From an uncultured Oscillospiraceae bacterium (lineage in GTDB: Bacteria > Bacillota > Clostridia > Oscillospirales > Oscillospiraceae), in assembly GCA_947589745.1 (NCBI GenBank), contig CANQCS010000003.1, forward strand, positions 53,421 through 117,420: DNA of 64,000 bases. Reading direction: 5' to 3'. Below the pieces are notes generated by a model, which searched no databases, was not told where the DNA came from, and was given only the letters and a program-made list of their open reading frames with translations. The position numbers and the translations under genes were made by a program. Positions 1 through 9,400 of the stretch are shown piece by piece (the stretch's first letter is position 1; each line of letters opens with the position of its first letter).

Positions 1-178
1 AGCTTCCCCCCCGGGGGAGGATGCCGGCCGCGCCGGCCACCAGCGCCACCGCCGCCGCTGCCGCCGCCCAGCGCTTCCAGTGGACGCGCTTCTTCGGCGG
101 GTCCTCCGCCGCCTCCTCCACGAGCTCCGGCCTGATCCCGCTGAAATATCGCAGCAAACGCTCGCTTCGTTCGCTCAT
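1..178 (-). CDS. Partial CDS (C-terminus off window), N-terminus MSERSERLLRYFSGIRPELVEEAAEDPPKKRVHWKRWAAAAAA; possible anti-sigma/membrane protein downstream of ECF sigma
   Basis: ATG at 178 overlaps the stop of the upstream sigma gene (ATGA overlap); hydrophobic segment begins before the window edge. Confidence 0.6.
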   Translation of the reverse strand, partial: MSERSERLLRYFSGIRPELVEEAAEDPPKKRVHWKRWAAAAAAVALVAGAAGILPRGGS

Positions 179-738
179 ACGCTGATCCCCTCCTTTTCCA
201 GGGCCCGGCGCAGGCTGCCCCGCATCCGGCGCAGCTTCTGGGCCAGGCGGTTCCCGGGGACGCCCCGGCGGGCGGCCAGCTCCTCCACCGTGTCGCCGTA
301 CCAGTACCGCCGGACGAACAGGACCCGATCCTCCCGCGGCAGCCCCTCCAGCCACCGGCTGATGCAGGCGGCCACCTCCCGGCCCTCCGTCAGCTCCTCC
401 GCGCTGGGCGCCGCTGGGAGGCAGTCCTCCAGCTCCAGGGAGAGAAACGTCAGGTTCCCGCCCCTCCGCCGGGCCGTCCTCTGCCGCCAGCGGTCGATGC
501 ACAGGTTCCGGACGATCCTGGCCATATAGGCCTGCAGGGAGCCGGGCCGCTGGGGCGGGATCGTCTCCCAGAGCCGGTGCAGGGCGTCGTTGAGGCACTC
601 CTCGGCGTCCTCCGGGCTGTCCAGGAGCTTTTGGGCCAGGCCCCTGCAAAAGCCCCCGTACTTCTCCTCAGCCGCCGGGATGGCCTGGGCGTCCTTCTGC
701 CAGAACAGGGCAACGATGGTCTCGTCCTCCATAGGCAT
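175..738 (-). CDS. ECF-type RNA polymerase sigma-70 family sigma factor
   Basis: Region 2 (AEECLNDALHRLWETIPP..LQAYMARIVRNLCIDRWR) and region 4 (LPREDRVLFVRRYWYGDTVEELAARRGVPGNRLAQKLRRMRGSLR). Confidence 0.85.
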   Translation of the reverse strand: MPMEDETIVALFWQKDAQAIPAAEEKYGGFCRGLAQKLLDSPEDAEECLNDALHRLWETIPPQRPGSLQAYMARIVRNLCIDRWRQRTARRRGGNLTFLSLELEDCLPAAPSAEELTEGREVAACISRWLEGLPREDRVLFVRRYWYGDTVEELAARRGVPGNRLAQKLRRMRGSLRRALEKEGISV

Positions 739-882
739 CCCCCTCTCTCTCATTGGTATAAAAGGCCTTTCACTGGTATAGACGGAGATCGCCCCGCCGG
801 TATGACGGGCGGCCGCGATTTTTTTGCGGGGAAAAATTTCCCGCCAGGGTGTGATTCCCACGGAAGAACGGAGATTTCATCA

Positions 883-911
883 TTGAAAAAGCCGCCGCCC
901 TGGGGTAAAAT
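883..911 (+). promoter_or_regulatory. SigA-type promoter candidate TTGAAA-N17-TAAAAT upstream of GH31
   Basis: Motif and spacing read directly, ~40 bp before ATG 951. Confidence 0.5.
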
Positions 912-950
912 GGAGCGTGAAAAACAATCCTGCGAAAGGAGCGCCTGAAC

Positions 951-2903
951 ATGGTGACAAAAACGGAAAACGCCCTCATTTTACGCCTGGGCCATGAACA
1001 TCTGCGCATCGAGGCCTGGGGCCGCGGCATCCGGGTCCGCGCCGTGCCCATGGGCGAGCTTCCCGGGGAGGACTGGGCCCTGACCGAGCCGGTGGAGCAC
1101 CAGGCCGGCACGGTATCTGCCGGGGATAGCCCCGCGTGTTTGGAGTGCGGCGGCCTGCGGTGCGAGGTGCTGGACGGGCATCTGCGGTTCACCCGGGGCG
1201 GCGAGGTGCTGCTGGAGGAACAGCGGTACCCCTGGTCCCTCCGGGACCGGGCGCGGGTGTACAGGATGCACCCGGGCAGCGACACCTTTGCCGCGGAGGT
1301 CCGATTTGCCGCCTGTGAGGGGGAGCGGCTCTACGGCATGGGCCAGTACCGGGATATGCGCTTCGATCTGAAAGGCATGACGCTAGAGCTGGCCCAGCGG
1401 AACTCCCAGATCTCCGTGCCGTTCCTGCTGTCCTCCCGGGGCTACGGATTTCTGTGGAACAACCCCGCCATCGGCCGGGCGGCCTTCGCGGAGAACGTGA
1501 CGGAGTGGCGCGCGGAGGCCACCCGGTGCGTGGACTACTGGGTCTGCGCCGGGGACACGCCGGCGGAGATTTTAGAGAAGTACACCGAGGCCACCGGCCG
1601 GGCCTCCCCCCTGCCGGAGTCCCTGCTGGGGCTTTGGCAGTGCAAGCTCCGCTACCGCACCCAGGACGAGCTGCTGGAAGCCGCCAGGGAGTACCGCCGC
1701 CGGGGGATCCAGCTGGACGTGATCGTGGCGGACTACTTCCACTGGGTCTACCAGGGGGACTGGGATTTTGACCCGGCCTACTGGCCCGACCCCAGGGCCA
1801 TGGTGGAGGAGCTGCGGTCCATGGGCACCCGCCTGATGGTGTCCGTGTGGCCCACGGTGGACCAGCGGTCCGGAAATTACCGGGACTTTGCCGAAAACGG
1901 CTATCTCATCCGCACGGAGCGGGGGCTGCCCGCCGCCATGGACGTCTTCGGCCAGGTGTGTTTCTACGACGCCACCAACCCCGGCGCGAGGGAGTTTGCC
2001 TATGATCTTCTCAAGAAAAACTACGGCAAGTACGGCGTCGATATGTTTTGGCTGGACGAGGCCGAGCCGGAATACTCCGTGACGGACTTTGACCACTACC
2101 GGCAGTACATCGGCCCCGTGCTCGCCACCGGCAACATTTACCCCAAGTTCCACGCCAGGATGGCCTTTGACGGGCAGAGGCGGGACGGGGTCCGGGACAT
2201 CCTGAACCTGGTCCGCTGCGCCTGGGTGGGGAGCGCCAAATACGGAGTCCTGGTGTGGAGCGGGGATATCGAGTCCTCCTTCCGGGAGATGCGGGTGCAG
2301 ATCCGGAACGGCCTCCACATGGGCGTGGCCGGTATCCCCTGGTGGATCACCGACACCGGCGGCTTCTACGGCGGCGACGTCCGGGACCCGGTCTTCCGGG
2401 AGCTGCTGGTCCGCTGGTTCCAGTGGGCGGTGTACACCCCCATTCTGCGGATGCACGGCGACCGGCTGCCCTCCAAGGGCCCGCTGGCCGGGGATACCGA
2501 CCACGGCGGCGGCTTCTGTCCCTCCGGCGCGGACAACGAGCTGTGGGTGTATGGCGAGGAGATCTATGGGATCTTGCGGCGCTACCTGGATATCCGCGAG
2601 GGCCTGAAGCCCTACATTGTCCGGGCGGCCCGGGAGACGGTGGAAACCGGCCTCCCCATGCTGCGGGCCATGTTCCTAGAGTTTCCCGGGGACCCGGAGT
2701 GCTGGCGGACGGACGACCAGTATATGTTCGGCCCCGATTACCTCGTGGCTCCCGTCACCGAGTACGGCACCAGAGAGCGCCGGGTCTATCTCCCCCGCGG
2801 CCGCTGGCAGCCCTGCGACGGCGGCCGCGTCATAGAGAGCGCCGGGCAGTATGTGACGGCCAGCGCTCCGCTGGACTATATGCCGGTGTACCAGCGGCTC
2901 TGA
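951..2903 (+). CDS. Glycoside hydrolase family 31 (alpha-xylosidase/alpha-glucosidase-like)
   Basis: GH31 catalytic region GVDMFWLDEAEPEYSV and GIPWWITDTGGFYGG; 650 aa. Confidence 0.85.
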   Translation: MVTKTENALILRLGHEHLRIEAWGRGIRVRAVPMGELPGEDWALTEPVEHQAGTVSAGDSPACLECGGLRCEVLDGHLRFTRGGEVLLEEQRYPWSLRDRARVYRMHPGSDTFAAEVRFAACEGERLYGMGQYRDMRFDLKGMTLELAQRNSQISVPFLLSSRGYGFLWNNPAIGRAAFAENVTEWRAEATRCVDYWVCAGDTPAEILEKYTEATGRASPLPESLLGLWQCKLRYRTQDELLEAAREYRRRGIQLDVIVADYFHWVYQGDWDFDPAYWPDPRAMVEELRSMGTRLMVSVWPTVDQRSGNYRDFAENGYLIRTERGLPAAMDVFGQVCFYDATNPGAREFAYDLLKKNYGKYGVDMFWLDEAEPEYSVTDFDHYRQYIGPVLATGNIYPKFHARMAFDGQRRDGVRDILNLVRCAWVGSAKYGVLVWSGDIESSFREMRVQIRNGLHMGVAGIPWWITDTGGFYGGDVRDPVFRELLVRWFQWAVYTPILRMHGDRLPSKGPLAGDTDHGGGFCPSGADNELWVYGEEIYGILRRYLDIREGLKPYIVRAARETVETGLPMLRAMFLEFPGDPECWRTDDQYMFGPDYLVAPVTEYGTRERRVYLPRGRWQPCDGGRVIESAGQYVTASAPLDYMPVYQRL

Positions 2904-2961
2904 CCTCTCCGGCCCCCGCCCCGTGCGGGATGGGAGTTGCTTGCGCAAAGGAGGATGGCAA

Positions 2962-3507
2962 GTGAACGTTTTGATCTCAGGCGGCTGCAAAAACGGAAAA
3001 TCCACCTTTGCCCGGAACATTGCGCTGCGGCTGGCCGGGGACGGGAAACGGTACTATGTGGCCACCATGATTCCCTGCGACGATGAGGACCGGGCCCGGA
3101 TAGCGCGGCATGTGGCGGACCGGGCGGGCCTGGGCTTTGAGACGCTGGAGCTGGGCCGGAAGGTGGAACGGTGCCTGGAGCTGGCAGACCCCGGCGCCAC
3201 ATTTCTTGTGGACAGCGTCACGGCGCTGCTGCTCAACGAGATGTACCCGGGCGGCCACGGTGCCGGGGTAGACCCTGATGCCGTGGACCGGTGTGCGGCG
3301 GGTCTGCTGAAGGTAGCGGCGGGCGCCGGGAACGCGGTCTTCGTGTCCGACTACATCTACTCCGACGCTGTCCGCTACGACAGCTTTACGGAAAAATACC
3401 GGGCAGATTTGGCCTTTGTGGACAAGGCGCTGGCAAATGTATGCGACGTGGTCATAGAGGTCTGCGCGGGCAATGTATTGGTGCATAAGGGAGAATGGGA
3501 ACCGTGA
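2962..3507 (+). CDS. CobU-like adenosylcobinamide kinase/guanylyltransferase family P-loop protein
   Basis: GTG start after AAGGAGG; VLISGGCKNGKSTFARN P-loop, overall CobU-like pattern. Confidence 0.65.
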   Translation: MNVLISGGCKNGKSTFARNIALRLAGDGKRYYVATMIPCDDEDRARIARHVADRAGLGFETLELGRKVERCLELADPGATFLVDSVTALLLNEMYPGGHGAGVDPDAVDRCAAGLLKVAAGAGNAVFVSDYIYSDAVRYDSFTEKYRADLAFVDKALANVCDVVIEVCAGNVLVHKGEWEP

Positions 3508-3540
3508 GCGGTGATCCGATTGTCTTTCATTCAGATGCCT

Positions 3541-3630
3541 CTCTCGTCACCGTGCGGAAAATGTAGGTATCGCAGCATTTTGGAAGCGATGGTAAAGTTC
3601 TTTTTGATTCTTTTTCTTTCAAGAAAAAGA
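3541..3630 (+). repeat. RPT-2 copy 1
   Basis: gtcaccgtgcggaaaatgtaggtatcgcagcattttggaagcgatggtaaagttctttttgattctttttctttcaagaaaaaga. Confidence 0.85.
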
Positions 3631-3644
3631 ATGAGGAGGTCAGG

Positions 3645-4022
3645 ATGGAGCTTATTATCGGCGGGGCGTATCAGGGAAAACGGGAATACGCCAAGCGCCG
3701 CTTTTCGGTGGAGGAAGGGCGGATTTTTACCTGCCGGGAGGATGGGGAGATCGATTTTTCCAGCCGCTGCATTGACAGGATCGAGGAATTTACCCTCTGG
3801 TGCGTCCGGAACGACGCTGACCCGGCGGAGCTCTTCCGGGCCCACCGGGACCAGTGGCGCGGCAGCGTCCTCATCTGCACGGACATCTTCTGCGGCGTGG
3901 TCCCATTGGAGGCGGAGGCCCGGGCGTGGCGGGAGGCGACCGCCAGGCTGTGCGCGTACCTTTCGGGGGAGGCCGCCGGTGTGACCAGGATGTTCTGCGG
4001 GCTTGCCCAAAAACTCAAGTAA
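3645..4022 (+). CDS. Short CobU-like protein (GGAYQGK variant)
   Basis: MELIIGGAYQGKREYA...DIFCGVVPLEAEARAWREATARLCAYLSGEAAGVTRMFCGLAQKLK. Confidence 0.6.
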   Translation: MELIIGGAYQGKREYAKRRFSVEEGRIFTCREDGEIDFSSRCIDRIEEFTLWCVRNDADPAELFRAHRDQWRGSVLICTDIFCGVVPLEAEARAWREATARLCAYLSGEAAGVTRMFCGLAQKLK

Positions 4023-4076
4023 CGCGGGAGGCACGGACAGCGGCCTGGCCGCTGTCCGGCTTGCCATCTTTTCCTT

Positions 4077-4796
4077 TTAAGAACTAGAGGCAGCGTTCAG
4101 GTCCAGGCGCAGCACCCACGCGTCCGCAATGGCATCCTTGATGATCCCTCTGTTGAGGTTGTACCAGCTCACGCAGTTGTCCAGGATAATGGCGTCGGAG
4201 GTGACCACATTTTCCCTCTGATAGAGCTCCCTGTCCACGCAGGGGCTCAGCACGGTTTGGACATTCACCGCGTACTTCTCCCCCGCCTCCCGTAGCAGGG
4301 CGCTCAGGCGGCCGGAGTTGGACACCTGCTTGTCCAGGAAGAAGACCGCCTCCCGGACGCCGAGGGCGTCCATCCGCGCCAGCAGCAGTTCCACCGCCCG
4401 GACGGTCTTGTCCACGATGCGGTAGGTCCCCCGCAGTCCGGCCAGGTCCCGGACCGTGCCGTCCATCCCCGCCAGGAGCAGGGACCCGGACAGGGCCACC
4501 TCCAGGGTGATGACGGTGTTGAAGCCGTCCAGCGCCAGACTGGCCGGGGCCTGGGGCAGCATCGTCTGCCGCCGCCGCGCTAGGGAGGCCGCCGGGGAGG
4601 TGATGCGGGCCAGGGCCAGCCGCTGCCGCTCGGAGAGCAGGTGGTGGTTCCCTACAAAGATCGAGGCGGGCTTCACCGGGTAGCCGCGGTCCATGAGATA
4701 GCAGAGCTCCTCCCCTGCCCTGGTCAGCTTCTCCCGCGCCGCCTCTCCGAACTCATTTCTGTCGCTGGGGACATATCCGCGTCTTACGATTTCCAA
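4077..4796 (-). CDS. DUF434 domain-containing protein
   Basis: TTG start after AGGAGG; EIVRRGYVPSDRNEFGEAAREKL...LLSERQRLALAR. Confidence 0.65.
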   Translation of the reverse strand: MEIVRRGYVPSDRNEFGEAAREKLTRAGEELCYLMDRGYPVKPASIFVGNHHLLSERQRLALARITSPAASLARRRQTMLPQAPASLALDGFNTVITLEVALSGSLLLAGMDGTVRDLAGLRGTYRIVDKTVRAVELLLARMDALGVREAVFFLDKQVSNSGRLSALLREAGEKYAVNVQTVLSPCVDRELYQRENVVTSDAIILDNCVSWYNLNRGIIKDAIADAWVLRLDLNAASSS

Positions 4797-5031
4797 ATTG
4801 CCGCCTCCTGGTTCCTTTGCCGGATAAAGGGCAGATTTTTTCTGGGGTTGTCTGGATCCCATTCCATCATACCGCATATGCGGAGGGATTTCAACAGACA
4901 GGTGGCAAAGCGTTTTTATGCCTTGACGGCAGCGCGGCGTCCGCATAATTTCTCCAGAAAATACCGGCTTGACTTTTTCCAGGAGCAGGTATATGGTTAG
5001 CATCAGATTTTTGTTGGGAAGGAGCGGTCGC

Positions 5032-6051
5032 ATGAAAGAGCAAGCCTCCGAGCCGGTGTCTGTCCCGGCCCCGTCCTCGGAAAAGCTCCTGCTTGCCAGC
5101 GGCGTGCTGTTGAAGGCGGTGGAGGACCTACAGCCTGTCATGGAGGAGCGCTACTACACGCCCCTGGCGGAGATCACCGACAAGCGGGATGCGGGCCGTG
5201 AGGCCCTGGAGGACGAGATCCAGCAGGAGCTGGCGACGCTCCACGCCGCGGCCAATGACCTCCAGCGGGCACACCAGGGCGTCATCTCCATGTCGGACGA
5301 GCTCCGGGCCAGGGCCAGGGACACCCAGCGCAGTGTGGACAGAAAGCTGCTGCGCCCCAATCCGCCCGCCAACGGTGCCATCGACCTGAAGGAGAAACAG
5401 AAGGACCATTTCGCCCAGGGGCTGAACATCTACAAGATTCTGTTGGTGCTGGCGGTGGGCAGCTTTGCCGGGGTCATCGTCGAGATGCTGTGGTGCTATC
5501 TGACCAACGGCTATTTCGAGAGCCGCCGGGGGCTGGTGTACGGGCCCTTCAACCTTCTCTACGGTGCCGGCGCCGCCGCCCTGTCGGTGGCGCTCTACAA
5601 GTACAGGAATCGCGGCTTCATCTGGTCTTTCCTAGGTGGCTTCATTGTCGGCAGCGTCCTGGAGTACCTGTGCTCCTGGGGACAGGAGATGCTGATCGGG
5701 TCCACCTCCTGGGACTACAGCAATATGCCGCTGAACCTCAACGGGCGTATCTGCTTCGCCTACTCCATCTTCTGGGGCGTGCTGGGCGTTCTGTGGATCA
5801 AGGACCTGTATCCACGGATGGCCAAACTGATCCTGAAGATCCCGAACCGCATCGGAAAGGTCCTGACTTGGGCCCTGACTATATTTCTCATCTTTGACGC
5901 GGTGGTCAGCTGCGTCGCCGTGGGCCGCTGGTCCCAGCGGGTCAAGGGAGAACTCGCCGAAAACGGATTCTGGGAGATGGTGGACCAGCGGTTCCCGGAC
6001 CAGAGGATGGAGCGCATCTTTGCCAACATGGAGTTTGATACGCAGGATTGA
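5032..6051 (+). CDS. Multi-TM protein of the 'putative ABC transporter permease' family (PF06541-like)
   Basis: FAGVIVEMLWCYLTNGYFESRRGLVYGPFNLLYGAGA...LEYLCSWGQEMLIGSTSWDYS; RBS ggaagg before ATG 5032. Confidence 0.65.
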   Translation: MKEQASEPVSVPAPSSEKLLLASGVLLKAVEDLQPVMEERYYTPLAEITDKRDAGREALEDEIQQELATLHAAANDLQRAHQGVISMSDELRARARDTQRSVDRKLLRPNPPANGAIDLKEKQKDHFAQGLNIYKILLVLAVGSFAGVIVEMLWCYLTNGYFESRRGLVYGPFNLLYGAGAAALSVALYKYRNRGFIWSFLGGFIVGSVLEYLCSWGQEMLIGSTSWDYSNMPLNLNGRICFAYSIFWGVLGVLWIKDLYPRMAKLILKIPNRIGKVLTWALTIFLIFDAVVSCVAVGRWSQRVKGELAENGFWEMVDQRFPDQRMERIFANMEFDTQD

Positions 6052-6120
6052 TGATTCGGATGGTTGCAGGGAATATGGTAGGGAGAGCTGGGATCAGCTC
6101 TCCCTACTAACTTTTTAACA

Positions 6121-6176
6121 TATGATGTAGGTATCGCAACGCTGCGGCAGCGATGGTAAAGTTCTTTTTGATACTT
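6121..6176 (+). repeat. RPT-2 copy 2 (3' truncated)
   Basis: gatgtaggtatcgcaacgctgcggcagcgatggtaaagttctttttgatacttt, then diverges. Confidence 0.8.
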
Positions 6177-6344
6177 TGATTGGGATATTGAAATGGTAGA
6201 CATGAACGGTTGGCTTCTCCAGCTCGGAGAGATCCTGCCCGGGGAGGTTTCTTCTGATCGTCTCCAGTATTTCCGGTGAATAATAGGGGAAAATCCCATC
6301 GTATTTCGCGCCGAGCTTCTCAAAGACGTGGATGCTGTGTTCAT
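6177..6344 (-). pseudogene. C-terminal fragment resembling a GNAT acetyltransferase
   Basis: VKVRIRQENEHSIHVFEKLGAKYDGIFPYYSPEILETIRRNLPG..VHVYHFNI; no N-terminal GNAT domain; reads into RPT-2. Confidence 0.5.
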
Positions 6345-6508
6345 TCTCCTGCCGTATCCGGACCTTGACCTGCGGGATGTGTCGCTGCCCGCCTTTCATT
6401 CTGCTGCGGGAGGTATCCAAACCTCTTGAGCACACAAAATCGAAAAAATTTCCGCCCTTGTTTGGAGGAAAAGGGTATGGTATACTGGTCAAAAAGGAGT
6501 GATGCCAC

Positions 6509-7048
6509 ATGAAAAGCGCGGCAGATCAGGCGCAGCGGATCAGCAGAAAGATGTCCTATCTGCTGCGCCACAGCACGGCGTTCATTGACGGCCACGGCTG
6601 GGCGCAAATCGGCGCCATCGTTGAAGAGGTCCGAAAGAGCTATCCTGATTTCACGGAAGCCATGCTCCGGGAGATCGTTGCCGCCGACGAAAAGGGCCGG
6701 TACTCCATCGACGCCTCCGGCCTCAGGATCAGGGCCAACCAGGGGCACTCCGTACCGGTGGACGTGGAGCTGAAACGGGCGGAACCCCCGGAGGTGCTGT
6801 ACCACGGTACTGCCAGCAGATTTTTGTCCTCCATCATGGCGGAGGGCCTGACGGGCCGGACACGGCTGTATGTCCACCTCAGCACCACGGCAGAGGCCGC
6901 CCGCAAGGTCGGCGCCCGCCACGGCAAACCGGTGGCCCTGCAAATCGACACCTCAAAAATGGCACGGGATGGATATGATTTTTTCCTGTCGGAAAATCAT
7001 ATCTGGCTGACAAAGGCGGTGCCTGCCGGGTATATTACGATCCTGTAA
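6509..7048 (+). CDS. kptA: RNA 2'-phosphotransferase (Tpt1/KptA family)
   Basis: RISRKMSYLLRHS...LYHGTASRFLSSIMAEGL...RLYVHLSTTAEAARKVGARHGKPVALQIDT...ENHIWLTKAVPAGYI. Confidence 0.9.
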   Translation: MKSAADQAQRISRKMSYLLRHSTAFIDGHGWAQIGAIVEEVRKSYPDFTEAMLREIVAADEKGRYSIDASGLRIRANQGHSVPVDVELKRAEPPEVLYHGTASRFLSSIMAEGLTGRTRLYVHLSTTAEAARKVGARHGKPVALQIDTSKMARDGYDFFLSENHIWLTKAVPAGYITIL

Positions 7049-7054
7049 TCTGGC

Positions 7055-7690
7055 GGGTGGGGGCTCCGCCCCCACCGGAATTGATGCGCACCCCCAGTGG
7101 GGCGCCCCCGGGGTTACTTTTCTCTCGCGAGAAAAGTAACCAAAAGCGCGTTTAAGAAAACCAAGGTTTTCTTAAAAATCTTTCCTCATTTTTTATTTTG
7201 TTTTGCGCTCCACCTTTGGTCTGTTTTGTCTAAACCGCGCTGCGTCCCGTGTATAAGATTTTTGCGGCTGTTTTAGTATGTCCACAAGAAATACCAGCAA
7301 AAATCCCTCGGCTCGCTCCACGTTTCGGGGTGCTACTTACCCTTCGTGCGTCATGCCTACCTCGCAAGTACATGAGTCTCATCTAAACCGACAACCACCG
7401 CACCATCAATTGCGTAGTGGAACGGAGCAACCAGCAGTTGGACTACGGAAAACCAACACCGCAGTACCGATGAAAGCCTTCCCTGGGTCCCACCCAACAC
7501 CCAACTGCCCTTAACCGTCATCCCTGGGGATTCTTAAGGGGCCCCAGCCCCTTAAGCAATTTTTTGGTTACTTTTTGTTTGCACAAAAAGTAACCCAGGG
7601 TGCCGGCAGGCACTGAAAGATATATTAAGAGGTGGTAGGGGCCGGAGGCCCCTACAGATAGGCACTGTGGGGGCTGCGCCCCCTATCCCC
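7055..7690 (-). repeat. RPT-1 copy A (central region rearranged)
   Basis: Shares terminal hairpins, gcgtagtggaacggagcaaccagcagttgg arm and ttaagggcag core with other copies. Confidence 0.85.
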
Positions 7691-7697
7691 CCTGCTT

Positions 7698-8411
7698 TTA
7701 ACTCATTTTCAATATTTCCCGTTTCAGCCGGCTGATAATCCTCTTCTCCAGCCGGGAGATATACGACTGCGATATCCCCAGCCGGTCGGCTACCTCCTTC
7801 TGCGTCTGCTCCTTTCGTCCGTCCAGGCCGAAACGAAGGACTATGATCTCCCGCTCCCGCTCCGACAGCTTGCCGATGGCCGCCCCCAGGAGCTGCCGCT
7901 CCACGTCCTCCTCGATGGGCCGCATCACCACGTCCGGGTCCGTGCCCAGCACGTCGCTGAGCAGCAGTTCGTTGCCGTCCCAATCCGTATTCAGCGGCTC
8001 GTCCAGGCTTACCTCCGTCCGCTGGGACGCGCTCTTGCGGAGAAACATCAGGATCTCATTCTCAATGCAGCGGCTGGCGTAGGTGGCCAGCTTGATATTC
8101 TTGTCCGTGCGGTAGGTGTTGATGGACTTGATAAGGCCGATGGTGCCGATGGAGATCAAGTCCTCGATATTGATGCCCGTGTTCTCAAACCGCCGGGCGA
8201 TATAGACTACCAGGCGCAGATTCCGCTCGATCAAAACCTGGCGCACCGCCTCCTCTCCGGCGTCCAGGCGGGAGAGCAGCTCCGCCTCCTCCTCCCGGCT
8301 GAGGGCCGGGGGCAGCGTGTCGCTGCCCCCGATGTAAAATACCTTCTCCGCCGGCAGCAGCCCCAGGCGCACCAGCAGCCGCAGCAGCGCCGTCTTCCAG
8401 TCAGGCCGCAT
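7698..8411 (-). CDS. sigE: RNA polymerase sporulation sigma factor SigE
   Basis: [64 protein letters not shown]; adjacent to spoIIGA. Confidence 0.95.
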   Translation of the reverse strand: MRPDWKTALLRLLVRLGLLPAEKVFYIGGSDTLPPALSREEEAELLSRLDAGEEAVRQVLIERNLRLVVYIARRFENTGINIEDLISIGTIGLIKSINTYRTDKNIKLATYASRCIENEILMFLRKSASQRTEVSLDEPLNTDWDGNELLLSDVLGTDPDVVMRPIEEDVERQLLGAAIGKLSEREREIIVLRFGLDGRKEQTQKEVADRLGISQSYISRLEKRIISRLKREILKMS

Positions 8412-9261
8412 ACTGTCCCTCCTTTTCCCCTTCTCCGCCCCACAGGGCGTTGGCCCCGCCCTCGGACACCGCCGTGGGCGACAGCGCCACCGTCACCCGC
8501 CCCAGGTCCCGCCCCTCCAGCGTCACCTTGTCCGGGCGGAAGCACAGCAGCAGGCCATCCTCCACCCCCACCGCCCGGTAGGGCAGCAGCCGGAACCCGG
8601 CCCCCAGCTCCGGGAGGCAGGCCGCCGCGCCCAGCCGCTCCAGGCGCTGGAGCGCCCGCCGCTCCTCCGGGGTCCAGAGGGCGTCCAGGGCGGACCAATG
8701 GACCGTCAATACCGGCGCGCCGGTGAGCCCGTCGGTGAGGCCGTGGCCGGTATCCAGCAGGGCTGTCACGGGGGCCTTCCGCCCCCGCCGCTCTACGGCG
8801 CCGTGGTACAGCTGTCCCCGGACGGCGTGGCGGGCCTCCCCCCGGAACACCACCGACAGCACCGCAAAGCATCCGCCTCCGGCAAGGAAAAACACTTTCC
8901 AGTCCAGGCTCCGCAAAATGGTCATGCCCTGTCTGGACTGCAAAAGCTGTACCGCCGCCAGCAGGACGCCTCCCATGGTACAGGAGAGCAGGAAGAACAT
9001 GAGAAACTGCCGCGGGAACGTCCCGCTCCTTCCGTAGGCCAGCCGCACCAGCGCCGCGGCCACCGCCAGCTCCGGCAGCACCGCCGCGCCCATGCGGAAC
9101 ACAGGCAGGGCGCACAGCGCCCCATATGTACCTCCCAGCCCGGCGGCCAGCAGGAGTTTCCGCCGGTCCACCGGCAGCGCGGACACCCGTGCCGTCACAT
9201 ACAGCGCCAAAGCGTCGGCAAAAAAGTTGAGGAAAAACGCGATATCCAGGTAGACCACCAT
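8401..9261 (-). CDS. spoIIGA: Sigma-E processing peptidase SpoIIGA
   Basis: N-terminal membrane domain [23 protein letters not shown], aspartic-protease-like [18 protein letters not shown]; overlaps sigE start. Confidence 0.93.
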   Translation of the reverse strand: MVVYLDIAFFLNFFADALALYVTARVSALPVDRRKLLLAAGLGGTYGALCALPVFRMGAAVLPELAVAAALVRLAYGRSGTFPRQFLMFFLLSCTMGGVLLAAVQLLQSRQGMTILRSLDWKVFFLAGGGCFAVLSVVFRGEARHAVRGQLYHGAVERRGRKAPVTALLDTGHGLTDGLTGAPVLTVHWSALDALWTPEERRALQRLERLGAAACLPELGAGFRLLPYRAVGVEDGLLLCFRPDKVTLEGRDLGRVTVALSPTAVSEGGANALWGGEGEKEGQYAA

Positions 9262-9349
9262 CCGGCCTCCCCCTTTCCCGTCTGTTGATAGGGATTAGTA
9301 TAGACCTGTCCGGGGGAGATTTGTTGTCGGAACATGGGCGCTGAACAAG

Positions 9350-9381
9350 AAAAGGCCGGGCCCCGGCAGGGGTCCGGCCTC
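9350..9381 (-). terminator. Intrinsic terminator after FGGY kinase
   Basis: Minus strand GGCCGGACCCCTGCCGGGGCCCGGCCTTTTC. Confidence 0.6.
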
Positions 9382-9400
9382 AGTATGTCTTTGACAAAGA

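Noticed and set aside
2904-2961. Cobalamin riboswitch before the CobU-like gene
   Set aside because: Gap is only ~58 bp with no B12-box-like sequence.
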